Below are positions 26,201 through 35,035 of a DNA stretch of 64,000 nucleotides, one piece after another. The DNA is from Actinomadura madurae. Its GTDB lineage: Bacteria; Actinomycetota; Actinomycetes; Streptosporangiales; Streptosporangiaceae. Below the pieces are notes generated by a model that was not told the origin of the DNA, did no database searches, and saw only the letters and a list, made by a program, of their open reading frames with translations. Where the stretch lies: positions 62,001 to 126,000 of the forward strand of contig NZ_FOVH01000002.1 in NCBI RefSeq assembly GCF_900115095.1, given 5' to 3'. Every line of letters begins with the position of its first letter. Within the stretch, counting starts at the first letter, position 1. The position numbers and the translations under genes were made by a program.

Positions 26201-26481
26201 AGGCCCGCGTCCAGGGCGACCCCGAACGCGCCGCCGAGCTCCTCGGCACCGCCGACGCCCTGCGCGGCACCCGCGACCTCTCCCTGGCCGACGCCCTGGC
26301 CATCGAGCAGGCCACCAGAGCCGACCTGGGCGAGGCGGCCTTCGAAACCGCCTACACCCGAGGCCGAACCCGCACCTTCGACGACATCCTCGAAGACTTC
26401 GCCCTAACCCCGAGAACCTCCGGGCAAAAGCCGCCCGAGAAGGACCCTGTTGATAGGGAGCGGACCGAAACCGGCTCGTGA
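23224..26481 (+). CDS. SARP/BTAD-family regulator with NB-ARC ATPase and TPR repeats
   Basis: 1085 aa. Residues 1-95 are an OmpR-type winged helix (WIGILGPLDV ... ALWEDAVP ... LRAAIG), 95-250 the bacterial transcriptional activation domain, 270-600 an NB-ARC-like ATPase with Walker A GPGGAGKSRL (~290) and Walker B LLLLLDNCEHLL, and 640-1085 TPR-like helical repeats. This is the AfsR architecture minus any kinase link. Such proteins activate transcription after ATP-dependent oligomerisation, often of secondary-metabolite genes, but many act elsewhere. There is no biosynthetic cluster in the window; the adjacent convergent DrrAB exporter is the nearest plausible target. GTG 23224 fits a leaderless start. 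Confidence 0.9.
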   Translation: MWIGILGPLDVRADDGAPVAVGGARLRVLLTLLALDPGTAIPADRIIDALWEDAVPRGAPNALQSLVSRLRAAIGRDVIESVPGAYRLVLPPGSVDAHDFEARVRAARAAAEPGGRSAGLRDALALWRGPALADAAGLRFADAPAARLDALRRTALEDRLDADLALGRHAELIPELQALAAADPLREPVAALLMRALYASGQQAEALARYQDARRALGEELGVDPSPELEAVHLSVLRQDPSLLPDAAPPPSTSRGNLKARLTSFIGRDADLGRVGDLLARSRLVTLTGPGGAGKSRLSVESAERLAGRMPDGAWLVELAPVSDPAEVPAAVLTALGLREPAPITAVPPAPAPDPADRLVTALSGRRLLLLLDNCEHLLDAAARLAEAVLENCPGIRILATSREPLGITGETLRPVEPLEPPPADAGPEEALSSPAVRLFADRAAAVSPGFAVTAANAGWIVRICRALDGMPLAIELAAARLRAMTPAQLAVRLDDRFRLLNAGSRTALPRHKTLRAVVEWSWDLLDGPERTLWRRLAVFPGGATVQSAEAVCAGPGLDGADVLDLLAALVDKSLLTVGDTDGEPRYRMLETIRAYGLERLAGSGEETATRRAHAGYFVRLAEEAEPHLYRGDQLAWLRRLTAEGDNISAALRWAISAGDAPLAMRFCAALGWYWFLRGRLVEGADSLQDVMALPGVPDDQITARALALGALTALDNRHSGDHVASWLARAEAICAGQDRATLHPVLRLMAETIQMYAVGWEEPPASGIAALLDDPDPWVRGLAYFIHGQIAHNFGRIDEIEHAFDRALAAFRESGDRWGLSFTLTSQAEILGRRGDHRGSVALYEEALRLNAELGGGTAGLLHVRMKLANGLDLLGERDRAEALLRDAMREPPGSGGPEEKAALHYQLGEFARRSGDTAEALRRFSQADDLTRGLPGPPQFRAMVLCGRAQADLALGAMDEAAARLDEALRGAVEARDYPIISHVLAGHAEQARVQGDPERAAELLGTADALRGTRDLSLADALAIEQATRADLGEAAFETAYTRGRTRTFDDILEDFALTPRTSGQKPPEKDPVDRERTETGS

Positions 26482-26489
26482 CGAGGGTT

Positions 26490-26508
26490 CCAGGGGGTCG
26501 CCCCCTGG
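26490..26508. terminator. Terminator hairpin between convergent genes
   Basis: CCAGGGGG and CCCCCTGG around TCG, between the SARP regulator and the ABC permease stops. Confidence 0.65.
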
Positions 26509-26512
26509 GAGG

Positions 26513-27322
26513 TCACGCTCGCTTCTTGAATGCCGCTAGGGAGAGGGGGGCGAAGACCAGGGAGATGCCGACGCCCCAGGCGAGGGCGACCCAGGCGTGT
26601 TCGAGGACGGGGCCGCCGACGAGAAGGCCGCGCATGGCCTCGACCAGCTTCGTCACCGGGCTGTTGTCCATGACGAACGCGACGGGGCCGGGGATGCCGT
26701 CGGTGTTCGGGATGAACGCGGTGCTGAGGAAGCTCAGCGGGAAGATCACCACGAATCCGAAGATCTGCACCTTCTCCGGCTCGTTCACCTTCATCGCGAT
26801 GTAGACCGACGTCCAGGAGAACAGGATGGCGAAGGTCAGCAGGAGCACGAACGCGGTGAGCAGGGCCAGCACGTTCGTGCCGAGGCGGAACCCGATCGCG
26901 AACCCGACCAGCAGCAGGATCGCCATCGACCACGCCTGCTTGGCGGTGTCGGCGATGATCCGCCCGGCGAGCGGGGCGCTGCGGGCGATGGGGAGGCTGC
27001 GGAACCGGTCGAACACGCCCTTGGTGATGTCGGTGTTCAGCCCGAATCCGGTGCTCATCCCGGCGAACAGGGCGTTCTGCGCGATGATGCCGGGGATGAC
27101 GACCGGCAGGTACGCCTCGACGCTGCCCGCCATCGCCGGGCCGAACACGTAGGCGAACAGCAGCACGAACATGATGGGCTGGATGGACAGGTCCAGCAGC
27201 TCCATCGGGTTGTGCTTGATCTGCACGAGGTTGCGCCACGCCAGGGTGGCCGTGTTGCGCGCGGCCGTGCCCGGCGCGATCCGCTTTGTCAGGTCCTGCG
27301 GCGCGAATGTCGCGGTGGTCAT
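26513..27322 (-). CDS. ABC-2 type permease (DrrB-like)
   Basis: 269 aa, six predicted helices in the DrrB/ABC-2 pattern: cytosolic amphipathic start (TLAWRNLVQIKHNP), LLDLSIQPIMFVLLFAYVFG as helix 1, the FDRFRSLPIARSAPL coupling region, and a last helix before a KKRA tail. The ATG overlaps the ATPase stop as ATGA, giving equal expression. With the ATPase it should form an exporter for a hydrophobic compound; daunorubicin-type naming is by family, not by substrate. The start at 27322 is fixed by the overlap. Confidence 0.9.
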   Translation of the reverse strand: MTTATFAPQDLTKRIAPGTAARNTATLAWRNLVQIKHNPMELLDLSIQPIMFVLLFAYVFGPAMAGSVEAYLPVVIPGIIAQNALFAGMSTGFGLNTDITKGVFDRFRSLPIARSAPLAGRIIADTAKQAWSMAILLLVGFAIGFRLGTNVLALLTAFVLLLTFAILFSWTSVYIAMKVNEPEKVQIFGFVVIFPLSFLSTAFIPNTDGIPGPVAFVMDNSPVTKLVEAMRGLLVGGPVLEHAWVALAWGVGISLVFAPLSLAAFKKRA

Positions 27323-28314
27323 GCGGACGCCCCTTCCTTGCGCGCGGCCTGCTTCTCCAGCTCGCCGGCCTCGGCGTCGATGTCGTCGGTGTGGTGGCCG
27401 GTGAGGGCGAAGAACACCTCGTCCAGGCTGGACTTGCGCAGCGACAGCTCGCCGACGGTGACGCCGGCGTCGTCGAGCCGGCGCACCACGGCCGGCATCA
27501 GCTGCGGGTCGGTGATCGGCACGCTGACCAGCTCGTCGCGGATCTCGGGGTCGGCGTCCGCCAGCTCGCCGACGATCTTCGCGACGGTCTGGACGTCCGC
27601 CGCGGCGACCGGCCGGACCTCCAGCACCTGCCCGCCGACCTGCGCCTTCAGCACGTCGGACGTGCCGTGCGCGATGGCCTGGCCGCGGTCGATGACGATG
27701 ATGTCGTCGGCCAGCTGGTCGGCCTCCTCCAGGTACTGGGTGGTGAGCAGCACGGTCACGCCGTCGTCGGTCAGGCCGCGGACGATGTCCCACAGGCCGT
27801 TGCGGCTGCGGGGGTCGAGGCCGGTGGTCGGCTCGTCCAGGAACAGGATCTGCGGCTGCCCGACCAGGCTCGCGGCCAGGTCGAGACGGCGGCGCATCCC
27901 GCCCGAGTACGTCTTGGCCGCGCGTTCGGCGGCCTCGGTGAGCTCGAACCGCTCCAGGAGCTCGGCGGCCCGCGCCCTGGACGCCCTGCGCGAGATGCCG
28001 AGCAGCCGCCCGATCAGGACGAGGTTCTCGGTGCCGGTGAGCATCTCGTCGACGCCGGCGTACTGGCCGGTCAGCCCGATGAGCTGCCGCACCTTGTGCG
28101 CGTCCTTCACGACGTCGAACCCGCCGACCCGGGCGGAGCCGGCGGTCGGCTCGATCAGCGTGGCGAGGATCCGGGTCATGGTCGTCTTGCCCGCCCCGTT
28201 CGGGCCGAGCACGCCGAGGACCGTTCCGGGTTCGGCGGTGAGGGAGACGCCGGCCAGGGCCTGGGTCTCACCGAACCGCTTCTCCAGACCCTCGGCCTGG
28301 ATCGCGTAGGTCAT
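27319..28314 (-). CDS. ABC transporter ATPase (DrrA-like)
   Basis: 331 aa from ATG 28314, chosen for its AGGAG ribosome site and the family start (TYAIQAEGLEKRFG). Walker A GPNGAGKTT, signature YSGGMRRRL, Walker B ILFLDEPTTGLD and the H-loop region TTQYLEEAD are intact. The C-terminal ~90 residues form the DrrA-type regulatory domain. It energises export through the overlapping DrrB-like permease. An AT-rich hexamer about 50 nt upstream may serve as -10. No dedicated regulator is adjacent apart from the convergent SARP protein. Confidence 0.92.
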   Translation of the reverse strand: MTYAIQAEGLEKRFGETQALAGVSLTAEPGTVLGVLGPNGAGKTTMTRILATLIEPTAGSARVGGFDVVKDAHKVRQLIGLTGQYAGVDEMLTGTENLVLIGRLLGISRRASRARAAELLERFELTEAAERAAKTYSGGMRRRLDLAASLVGQPQILFLDEPTTGLDPRSRNGLWDIVRGLTDDGVTVLLTTQYLEEADQLADDIIVIDRGQAIAHGTSDVLKAQVGGQVLEVRPVAAADVQTVAKIVGELADADPEIRDELVSVPITDPQLMPAVVRRLDDAGVTVGELSLRKSSLDEVFFALTGHHTDDIDAEAGELEKQAARKEGASA

Positions 28315-28559
28315 GTGATCTCCTAGGGTGTCGTCGCCGGACGTCTGCGTCCCGTTCGTAGGGGACCTGCCAAAATATGCGGTGTCCGGGTGGTGCGCAT
28401 CCAGTTTTTCCGCCGCCTCTGGCAAAGCGCTGTCAGCGGCGTGAGACGCGCTCCCAACTTCGCATGTGCCACTGACAAAACGGCGCCGGGACCGCGATCG
28501 TGCCGCTCGTTCCGGGATTTCCGCCCAGCCGGGGCAACGGGAGAGGGCCCCCGGCGTTC

Positions 28560-28565
28560 TAAACT
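28560..28565 (+). promoter_or_regulatory. Leaderless-type -10 hexamer TAAACT
   Basis: TAAACT-N6-GTG 28572, no ribosome site; would transcribe the two PH-domain genes. Confidence 0.5.
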
Positions 28566-28571
28566 CGCGGT

Positions 28572-29132
28572 GTGACGTCGGTGCGGCACGGTCGCCAGGC
28601 GGACGGCGGGGCCCCGCACCCGCCGCGTCTACGGCCGCCCGAGCACCGCGTCTCGCCGCGCGCCGTCGCCCACTGGGCGATCGAGTACCTCCTCCTGTGG
28701 GGCCTGGCGTTCGGCCTCGCCCTGGGAGTGGCCGCCTGGGCGGGCGACTCCGACTGGGACGCGCTGCCGGGGTGGCTGACGGGCCGGGTCGGCTGGCTGC
28801 CCTACGCCATCGGCGTCGCCGGGCTGCTCATGGTGACCGTCGCGCCCGTGTGGCGCTACCGCGTCCACCGCTGGGAGGTCAGCGCCGACGTGGTCTACAC
28901 CCGGACGGGCTGGTTCAGCCGCGAATGGCTGCTGGTGCCCGTCGGGCGGATCCAGACCGTCGACAGCAAGCAGGGCTGGATCGAGCGGATGCTGGGTCTC
29001 GCCACCATCGAGGTCAACACGGCCTCCCACACCGGCTCCTCGGAGGTCTCCGGCCTGCCCGTGGACGTGGCGACGCGCCTCGCCGAAGACCTCGCGCACC
29101 GCGCGCACGACCTCCGCGACGACGCCACGTGA
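28572..29132 (+). CDS. Bacterial PH-domain membrane protein, YdbS-like
   Basis: 186 aa. Two membrane helices (about 38-58 and 72-92) precede a bPH2 domain whose landmarks are WEVSADVVYTRTGWFSRE, VPVGRIQTVDSKQG and MLGLATIEVNTAS. The pair of a short YdbS-like and a long YdbT-like protein is common in Gram-positive bacteria and has been linked to resistance to antimicrobial compounds in Bacillus; no direct function is proven here. GTG 28572 is supported by the leaderless -10. The stop overlaps the next start as GTGA. Confidence 0.88.
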   Translation: MTSVRHGRQADGGAPHPPRLRPPEHRVSPRAVAHWAIEYLLLWGLAFGLALGVAAWAGDSDWDALPGWLTGRVGWLPYAIGVAGLLMVTVAPVWRYRVHRWEVSADVVYTRTGWFSREWLLVPVGRIQTVDSKQGWIERMLGLATIEVNTASHTGSSEVSGLPVDVATRLAEDLAHRAHDLRDDAT

Positions 29133-30682
29133 GCGCACGCCTGCATCCGCTCACGTTCGTCGTCGGGGCGGTCCGCGAACTCATCGCCCTCCTGGCCGCG
29201 GGTGCCACGGGCCTCCTGGTCGGCGGGATGTCCACGGCGTTCTACTTCACGCTGGCGGGCCTCGCCTTCGGGCTCCTCTTCCATGTCGCCAACTGGGTGA
29301 CGTTCACCTACGTCCTGTACGACGACCGGATCGAGCTCCGGCGGGCCCTCATCGGGCGGTCGGTGAAGAGCATCCCGCGCGACCGGATCAGGGGCGTGGA
29401 CATCAGCACGTCCCTGCCGCACCGCCTGCTCGGCCTGGCGGTCGTCCACATCGACGCGGGGGCGGACGGCGGGGAGGGGGAGCTGAACGCCGTCTCGCGC
29501 CAGGAGGCCGAACGGCTCCGCGGCGTGCTGCTCACCCGCGACGCCCCGGCCCCGCCCCAGCGTGTCCTGGCCCGCATGCGGCGCCGCTGGTACGTGTACG
29601 CCCCGCTGAGCGGCGCCTACCTGTTCACGCCGTTCGCGCTGGCGGGCAGCCTCCTCGGCACCGTCTACAACCTCGGCGACGACCTCGGCCTCATCACGCG
29701 GGAGCGCGTGGAGCGCGTCGGCCATGACGTGGTCGGCCTGCCCACGGCACTCGTCCTCGCGCTGGCCATCCTGACGCTGATCGCCATGCCGGTCATGTCG
29801 GTGATCGCCTTCACCCTGTTCAACTGGGACTTCACCGTCCGCGAGCGGGACGGCTCGGTCGTCGCCGAACGCGGCCTCGCCACCCGCCGCAGCGTCTCCC
29901 TCGAACGCCGGCGGCTGCGCGGCGTCGAGTTCGCCGACAACCCGTTCGAGCGCGTGGCGGGCGTGACCCGCCTCGGTGCGCTCATCACGGGTCTCGGGGA
30001 CGTGGCGCACCGGGGGCGCCTCCTGCCCGCCGCTCCCCGGAGGGTCGCCGAGTCGCTTGCCGCCCGTGTCGTCGGCGCCGTCCCCGGGCCGCTGGTCGCG
30101 CATCCCCGCGCGGCTCGCGGCCGCCGGGTCCTGCGCGCCGTGGCTCCGCCTGGGGGCGTCGCGGTGCTGGCCCTCCTGGCCGGGCAGCCGTGGGTGGCCT
30201 ACCTGTGCGCCGCCGTGGCGGTGCTGGCCGTCCCCCTCGGGCTGGACCGCTACCGCCAGCTCGGCCACGCCACCGACGGCGAGCGCCTCACGGTCCGCTC
30301 GGGGTCGCTGCGCCGACGCCAGGTGGTCGTCGAGCACTCCGCCGTCATCGGCTGGCGGATCCGCCGCACCCTCTTCCAGCGCAGGCTGGGCCTGGCCACC
30401 CTCTTCGCCGCCGTGGGCGCCGGCGACGGCGGCTACTCCGCGACGGACATGTCCGAGGAGGACGCCGTCGCCCTGGCCGCCGCCATCACCCCCGACTGGC
30501 TGACCCCGTTCCTCGACGAGCCCCCCGCGTCCAAGGGCGGGCCCGTCCCCGACCGCGGCTCCGCCGGGAACGGCAGCGCCCCGCCCGCCGGGCCGGCCGA
30601 GGACGGCCTCACCGGGCACGGCGCCCCCGGCCGGGGACGCCGCACCCCCCGGGTCACTCGGGGCGGCGGGCCCCGAACATGA
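29129..30682 (+). CDS. PH-domain membrane protein, YdbT-like
   Basis: 517 aa with three bPH2 modules interleaved with hydrophobic helices: the first after YVLYDDRIELRR (~65-150), the second after FTLFNWDFTVRERDG (~230-310), and the third around DGERLTVRSGSLRRRQ (~385-460). A Pro/Gly tail follows. It is translated with the YdbS-like partner by GTGA overlap and should form a membrane complex with it. The last 29 nt overlap the convergent sepH 3' end, which is unusual for this window where convergent genes are otherwise separated by hairpins. Confidence 0.88.
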   Translation: MSARLHPLTFVVGAVRELIALLAAGATGLLVGGMSTAFYFTLAGLAFGLLFHVANWVTFTYVLYDDRIELRRALIGRSVKSIPRDRIRGVDISTSLPHRLLGLAVVHIDAGADGGEGELNAVSRQEAERLRGVLLTRDAPAPPQRVLARMRRRWYVYAPLSGAYLFTPFALAGSLLGTVYNLGDDLGLITRERVERVGHDVVGLPTALVLALAILTLIAMPVMSVIAFTLFNWDFTVRERDGSVVAERGLATRRSVSLERRRLRGVEFADNPFERVAGVTRLGALITGLGDVAHRGRLLPAAPRRVAESLAARVVGAVPGPLVAHPRAARGRRVLRAVAPPGGVAVLALLAGQPWVAYLCAAVAVLAVPLGLDRYRQLGHATDGERLTVRSGSLRRRQVVVEHSAVIGWRIRRTLFQRRLGLATLFAAVGAGDGGYSATDMSEEDAVALAAAITPDWLTPFLDEPPASKGGPVPDRGSAGNGSAPPAGPAEDGLTGHGAPGRGRRTPRVTRGGGPRT

Positions 30683-32360
30683 TCTCGTCCCAGGAGGGGA
30701 CGGAGGCGCGCTTGCCCTTGGACTTGCGCCGCCGCGCCGGGCGCTGAGGCGCCGCCGGCTCGCCGCCGGCCGCGGCGGCGGGGGACCCGGTCGCCGGCTT
30801 GTCCTGCGCCGCGGGCATCGCGGGACGGCCCGCCGGCTTCTTCTTCGCGGGCGGGCGCGGCGACTGCCGGCGCTGCGGCGCCGGCTGGGGGCTCTCCGCG
30901 GGCCGCGGGGCATCCCGGCCGGGCTCCCGGGGCTCGGCGCGGGACTCGTCCGGAGCGGGCGCGGTCTCCGGCTCGCCGCCGGACTCGGCCGGTGCCTCGG
31001 GCTCCGCCGCCGGTGCCGCGGGCTCTTCGCGGACGGCCGCGGGCTCGGCGATCACGTCCTCCGCACGCGGCCGCTCGGCGTCGCCGGACGCCGCCGGCTC
31101 GTCGTGGACGGCCTCGTCCGGCTCGTCGGACTCGTGCGCGGCGCTCGCCTCCGCGGGCTCCTCGTCCGGTTCGGTGGACGGGGCGACGGTCTCTCGGACG
31201 GGGCGCGTCTCGGCGGCCGGCGCCTCCTCCGCGGGCTCTTCCGGCACCTCGGATGCCGTGCTCGCGTGGTCGCCGTCGTCCGCCCGCGGTGCTTCTTCAG
31301 GGGCGGCCGGCTCGGTGGCCTGGGAAGGCGTCGCGGCCTCGGTGGCGGCGGCGTCCGCGTCGCCGGTGTCTTCGGCGGTTTCCGCCAGGTGTGGGGCCGC
31401 GGAGCCGGGAGAGGCTTCGCGGGGCTCCTCGGCGAAGTCCTCGGGCGGTTCCGCTGCCGCACTGGGCCGGGACGATTCAGCGGGACCAGGCGCCTCGACG
31501 GGCCGGGGGGCCTCGCTGGGCCGGGGCCGTTCGAGAGGAGCGGCGGCCTCGCGCAGGGGGGCGCTCTCGGACGCCTCGCGGAAGGCGGCGCCGGGGTCGG
31601 CCGCCCGGCCGTGGTCGAGGAGATACTCGGGGGGCTCGGCGGCCCGCAGGGGTCCGGGGGCGGCGGGCTGCTCCGGTTCGGCGGGCAGGCCGCGAGCGGT
31701 CAGGTCACGGTCGCTGGAGACGACCTTCATCGCGGGACGGCGCGGGACGAGCGGGGTGACGGTGTCGGAGAGCGTCTCGTCGTCCCACTCGACGGAGGTG
31801 AGGCGGGCGGCGATCTCGTCCAGCGGGGTGACGTGCCGGCGGCGCGGGTCGAACGTCCACTCGGCGGCGTGCGGTCGGCCGCTCTCGAAGAACGACAGCC
31901 GGACGCGCCAGGTGCTGTCCTCGCACTTCCAGGAGTCCCATTCGGCCTCCTCCAGGTCGACGCCGCCGCGGCCGAGGCGCTCCTCGACGGTCTCGCCGAG
32001 CGGCGGGCCCGGGGCGGTCTCGCCGGGGCGGCGGACGGTGACGCGCTGCGCCTGCTGGGCCATGTACTCGCGTTCCTGCAGGACCGGACCCTCGAACCAG
32101 CGGACGCGTTCGACCGGGATGCCCGCCGACTCGGCGATCTCCTCCGCGGTCTCCCCGGACCGGATGCGTGCCTGGATCTCCTTGGGGCGCAAGGGACTCT
32201 CCACTTCGATCTCGAACTGGCCGAGGCGGGAGAAGTGCCCACGGACGGCTGCGCGGAGCCGGTCGTCGACGGGCAGGGTGAACCGGGTGCCTCGGCCCGC
32301 GGTGGCCAGGACGAGGTACGTACCGTCCTCGCTGACCGCGACGAGGCGCAGCTCCTGCAT
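30654..32360 (-). CDS. sepH: Septation protein SepH
   Basis: 568 aa. The N-terminal ~200 residues are the DUF3071 domain: QELRLVAVSEDGTYLVL at the start, LRPKEIQARIRSGET, then an AEEIAESAGIPVERVRWFE helix-turn-helix. The remaining ~360 residues are disordered, alternating acidic A/E/P tracts with a basic C-terminus (RRRKSKGKRASVPSWDEIMFG). SepH binds FtsZ and promotes Z-ring assembly in Streptomyces and mycobacteria; the conserved basic C-terminal motif is as expected. It is followed convergently by the YdbT-like gene (29-nt overlap). Confidence 0.95.
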   Translation of the reverse strand: MQELRLVAVSEDGTYLVLATAGRGTRFTLPVDDRLRAAVRGHFSRLGQFEIEVESPLRPKEIQARIRSGETAEEIAESAGIPVERVRWFEGPVLQEREYMAQQAQRVTVRRPGETAPGPPLGETVEERLGRGGVDLEEAEWDSWKCEDSTWRVRLSFFESGRPHAAEWTFDPRRRHVTPLDEIAARLTSVEWDDETLSDTVTPLVPRRPAMKVVSSDRDLTARGLPAEPEQPAAPGPLRAAEPPEYLLDHGRAADPGAAFREASESAPLREAAAPLERPRPSEAPRPVEAPGPAESSRPSAAAEPPEDFAEEPREASPGSAAPHLAETAEDTGDADAAATEAATPSQATEPAAPEEAPRADDGDHASTASEVPEEPAEEAPAAETRPVRETVAPSTEPDEEPAEASAAHESDEPDEAVHDEPAASGDAERPRAEDVIAEPAAVREEPAAPAAEPEAPAESGGEPETAPAPDESRAEPREPGRDAPRPAESPQPAPQRRQSPRPPAKKKPAGRPAMPAAQDKPATGSPAAAAGGEPAAPQRPARRRKSKGKRASVPSWDEIMFGARRPE

Positions 32361-32782
32361 GCGTGTCCTTCCTGCCCTGTTCTGATGGCACGGAGGACGC
32401 CGGACCGCGCGACCGTGCTCTCAACGGTCGGCCGTCCGATGCCCACCGAGGGCGCATGCGTGCCCTTCCCCCGGGTTCCCGAGTCTCTCTTTCGGACACA
32501 CCTGCTGCCAGCACCGTACCCGGCATGTCCGAACATCGCCGCTCTCGAAGCCCTCTTCACGAGGTCGAAGAGGGCACTGCCCAAGCTTGCCGGTGTCGCG
32601 ACCGGCGGGGGGTCGCCCTGCCGGATTCTTGTGCATCCTTTTCCACACCGTGCCCGGCGGGCCGGGACGATGCCGCCCGTCTTGACGTTGCGAGTGTCAC
32701 GTCTTGGGCAGGAACACCCGGGTCCTCCTGATCAGTTCCTGGTCGTGGGGAATCGTGGCGTTGGATAGGGGTGATACGGGTC
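32361..32782. other. Divergent intergenic region upstream of sepH
   Basis: 422 bp between divergent starts. No protein-coding frame has convincing codon bias. On the minus strand TACGGT at about 32510 could be a sepH -10. I see no RNA gene or repeat. Confidence 0.4.
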
Positions 32783-33715
32783 ATGCCGCGCAAGCTGCCG
32801 GATCTGAGCACGACGCAGCTGATCGCGAGTGCGGTGGCGACGTCGGTCGCCGCCCTGGGAGCGTCCTACCTGGGGGTGTACGGCACGATCATCGGCGCGG
32901 CGCTGATGAGCGTGATCTCGACGGCCGGGTCGGCGGTCGGCAAGCACTACCTCGATCAGGGCCGGGAGCAGATCCGGGAGCTGACGCACCTGCAGTCGGC
33001 GGTGCGGCGGCGGGACGCGGCCGAGAACGCGGCGGCGCGGGCGACCAGCGCGGACCCGACCCGGACGCGGGTGTGGTCGGGCGATCCGAACGCGACGCGC
33101 TTCGACCCGCCGTTCGACGGCGACCCGAACGCCACGCGCCTGGACCCCGGCGGCGACCCGAACGCCACCCGGGTGGACCCGGGCGAGGCGGTCGCCGCCG
33201 CGTTCGCCCGGGAGGCCGGCGAGGACGCCGTGCGCGAGGTCGTGCGCCGGTCCGCGCTGCTGAGCACGGTCGAGTGGGCGAAGGCGCACTGGGTGAAGCT
33301 GGTCGTGGCGTCGGCGGCGGTGTTCGCCGTCGTGATCGGCGGCATCACGATCTATGAGGCGACCACCGGGCAGCCCGTCGGGGCCGGCGGCGGCAAGGGG
33401 CTGACCGTGACGAAGGTGCTCGGCGGCGGCGGGAGCGGGCAGACGGACGACACCCCGTCGCAGAGCCCGTCCGGCGGTACGCCGGAGCCCGGTGCCACGC
33501 CGAGCGGCGAGCCGACCGGCGGGACGCCGTCGACGGGGGCGAGCACTCCCGCCCCGCAGCCGGCGGAGCCGTCCGAGCGGCCCACCCAGCAGCCGACGAC
33601 CGCGCCGACGACGCCGGCGCCGACCGCTCCGGAGACGCCGGCGCCGACCGGCGGCGAGCAGGAGGGCGGTCCGGGCGCCACGAACCCGCAGGGGCAGACG
33701 GCCCCGGCGGGGTGA
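32783..33715 (+). CDS. Membrane protein with GDPNATR repeats
   Basis: 310 aa from ATG 32783 (AGGGGTGA upstream); a GTG at 32771 is an in-frame alternative. An N-terminal Ala-rich hydrophobic segment (TQLIASAVATSVAALGASYLG region) with GTIIGAALMSVIST suggests a hairpin or TM pair. Then come three GDPNATR units spaced by FDPPFD and LDPG, a membrane helix near 180-200 (LVVASAAVFAVVIGGITIY), and a long extracellular P/T/G/S-rich stalk. I know no function. The repeats are on the cytosolic side by topology. Possibly a cell-envelope protein. Confidence 0.65.
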   Translation: MPRKLPDLSTTQLIASAVATSVAALGASYLGVYGTIIGAALMSVISTAGSAVGKHYLDQGREQIRELTHLQSAVRRRDAAENAAARATSADPTRTRVWSGDPNATRFDPPFDGDPNATRLDPGGDPNATRVDPGEAVAAAFAREAGEDAVREVVRRSALLSTVEWAKAHWVKLVVASAAVFAVVIGGITIYEATTGQPVGAGGGKGLTVTKVLGGGGSGQTDDTPSQSPSGGTPEPGATPSGEPTGGTPSTGASTPAPQPAEPSERPTQQPTTAPTTPAPTAPETPAPTGGEQEGGPGATNPQGQTAPAG

Positions 33716-33724
33716 CCCGCCCGG

Positions 33725-35035
33725 TCAGTCGCCGAAGACCTGCCTTGCGTAGGGGTTGGCGAAGCGGCGGTCGGGATCCAGTTCGTCCCGCAGGGCGCGG
33801 AAGTCGCCGAACTTCGGGTACGCCTTCTCCAGGTAGGCGGCGTCGCGGGTGTGGAGCTTGCCCCAGTGGGGACGGCCGCCGAACGCGGTGAGGAGTTCCT
33901 CGACGCCGCCGAAGTAGTCCTCGTGCGGGTCGCGGTGGTAGACGTGCACGGCGATGAAGGCGCTCCGCCGTCCGTGGGCCATCGAGAGCCAGGCGTCCTC
34001 GGCGGGGAGCAGGCGGACCTCGATGGGGAAGCTGATCCGCCAGTCCCGCTTGGCGAACAGGGAGCGGAGCTCGCGCAGCGCGGGCACGAGTTCCTCGCGC
34101 GGGATCGCGTACTCCTGCTCCTTGAAGCGGACCGCCCGGGGGCTCGTGAAGACCTTGTAGGACGTGTCGCTGTAGGTGCGTGCCCCGAGCGCCTTGGCGG
34201 AGATGCCGTTCACGAAGGGCGTCGCGGCGGGCGCCAGGTGCGTGACCTGGTTGATGGCTCCGAACACCGTGTTCGACAGGAATCGGTCGTCCAGCCAGTA
34301 CTTGGCCTTGGACAGCGGCTCGGCGGGGCCGTCGACGCGGTTGTTGCGCTTGGTCAGGCAGCCCTCGGTGTGCGGGAACCAGTAGAACTCGAAGTGCTCG
34401 TTGGCCGCGTCGAACTCGTCGACGCGGGAGAGGACCTCGTCCCACTTCATCGGCGCCTCCTGCGCGCGCAGGAGGAAGGCCGGGACGGTCCGCCAGGTGA
34501 TGGCGGTGACGATGCCGAGGGCGCCGAGCCCGGCGCGGGCCGCGTCGAACAGGTCGGGGCGCTCCTCCCGCGAGCAGGTGACGGTCGTGCCGTCGGCGAG
34601 GACGAGTTCCAGCGCGCCGACCTGGGAGACGAGGCCCGCCGCGTCGCGGCCGGTGCCGTGCGTGGCGGTCTGCAGCGCGCCCGCGACGGTCTGTTCCTGG
34701 ATGTCGCCCATGTTGGCCAGCGCGAGGCCGTGCTCGTCCAGGACGCGGTTGAGCGCGTGGAGGGGGAGCCCCGCCTCGACGGTGACGAGGCCGCTCGCCG
34801 TGTCGACCGAGCGGACGGCCGTGAGGGCGGTGGGCCGGAGCAGGACGCCTTCGGCGACGGCCGCGCCGGTGAAGGAGTGTCCTGTGCCGGTCATGCGGAC
34901 CGTGAGGCCGTCGCCGGCGGCCGACCGGACCTCCGCGGCGACCTCGCCGGCGGTGCGCGGCGTGGCGACGCGCCGCGGCGTGGCCTGCTGGTTTCCGGCC
35001 CAGTTCCGCCACTTCTCATGGGTCACGGGGGACAT
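33725..35035 (-). CDS. D-arabinono-1,4-lactone oxidase-type FAD oxidoreductase
   Basis: 436 aa, complete. The FAD-binding PCMH domain has MTGTGHSFTG, LALANMGDI and the TATHGTGRD segment; the C-terminal ALO domain ends HWGKLHT ... FANPYARQVFG. Relatives oxidise sugar-1,4-lactones or alditols (L-gulono-, D-arabinono-lactone) with FAD and O2 or another acceptor. The exact substrate is not predictable. The start MSPVTHEKWRNWAG is standard for the family. It is convergent with the repeat-bearing membrane protein 10 bp away across a short GGCGGG/CCCGCC hairpin. Confidence 0.92.
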   Translation of the reverse strand: MSPVTHEKWRNWAGNQQATPRRVATPRTAGEVAAEVRSAAGDGLTVRMTGTGHSFTGAAVAEGVLLRPTALTAVRSVDTASGLVTVEAGLPLHALNRVLDEHGLALANMGDIQEQTVAGALQTATHGTGRDAAGLVSQVGALELVLADGTTVTCSREERPDLFDAARAGLGALGIVTAITWRTVPAFLLRAQEAPMKWDEVLSRVDEFDAANEHFEFYWFPHTEGCLTKRNNRVDGPAEPLSKAKYWLDDRFLSNTVFGAINQVTHLAPAATPFVNGISAKALGARTYSDTSYKVFTSPRAVRFKEQEYAIPREELVPALRELRSLFAKRDWRISFPIEVRLLPAEDAWLSMAHGRRSAFIAVHVYHRDPHEDYFGGVEELLTAFGGRPHWGKLHTRDAAYLEKAYPKFGDFRALRDELDPDRRFANPYARQVFGD

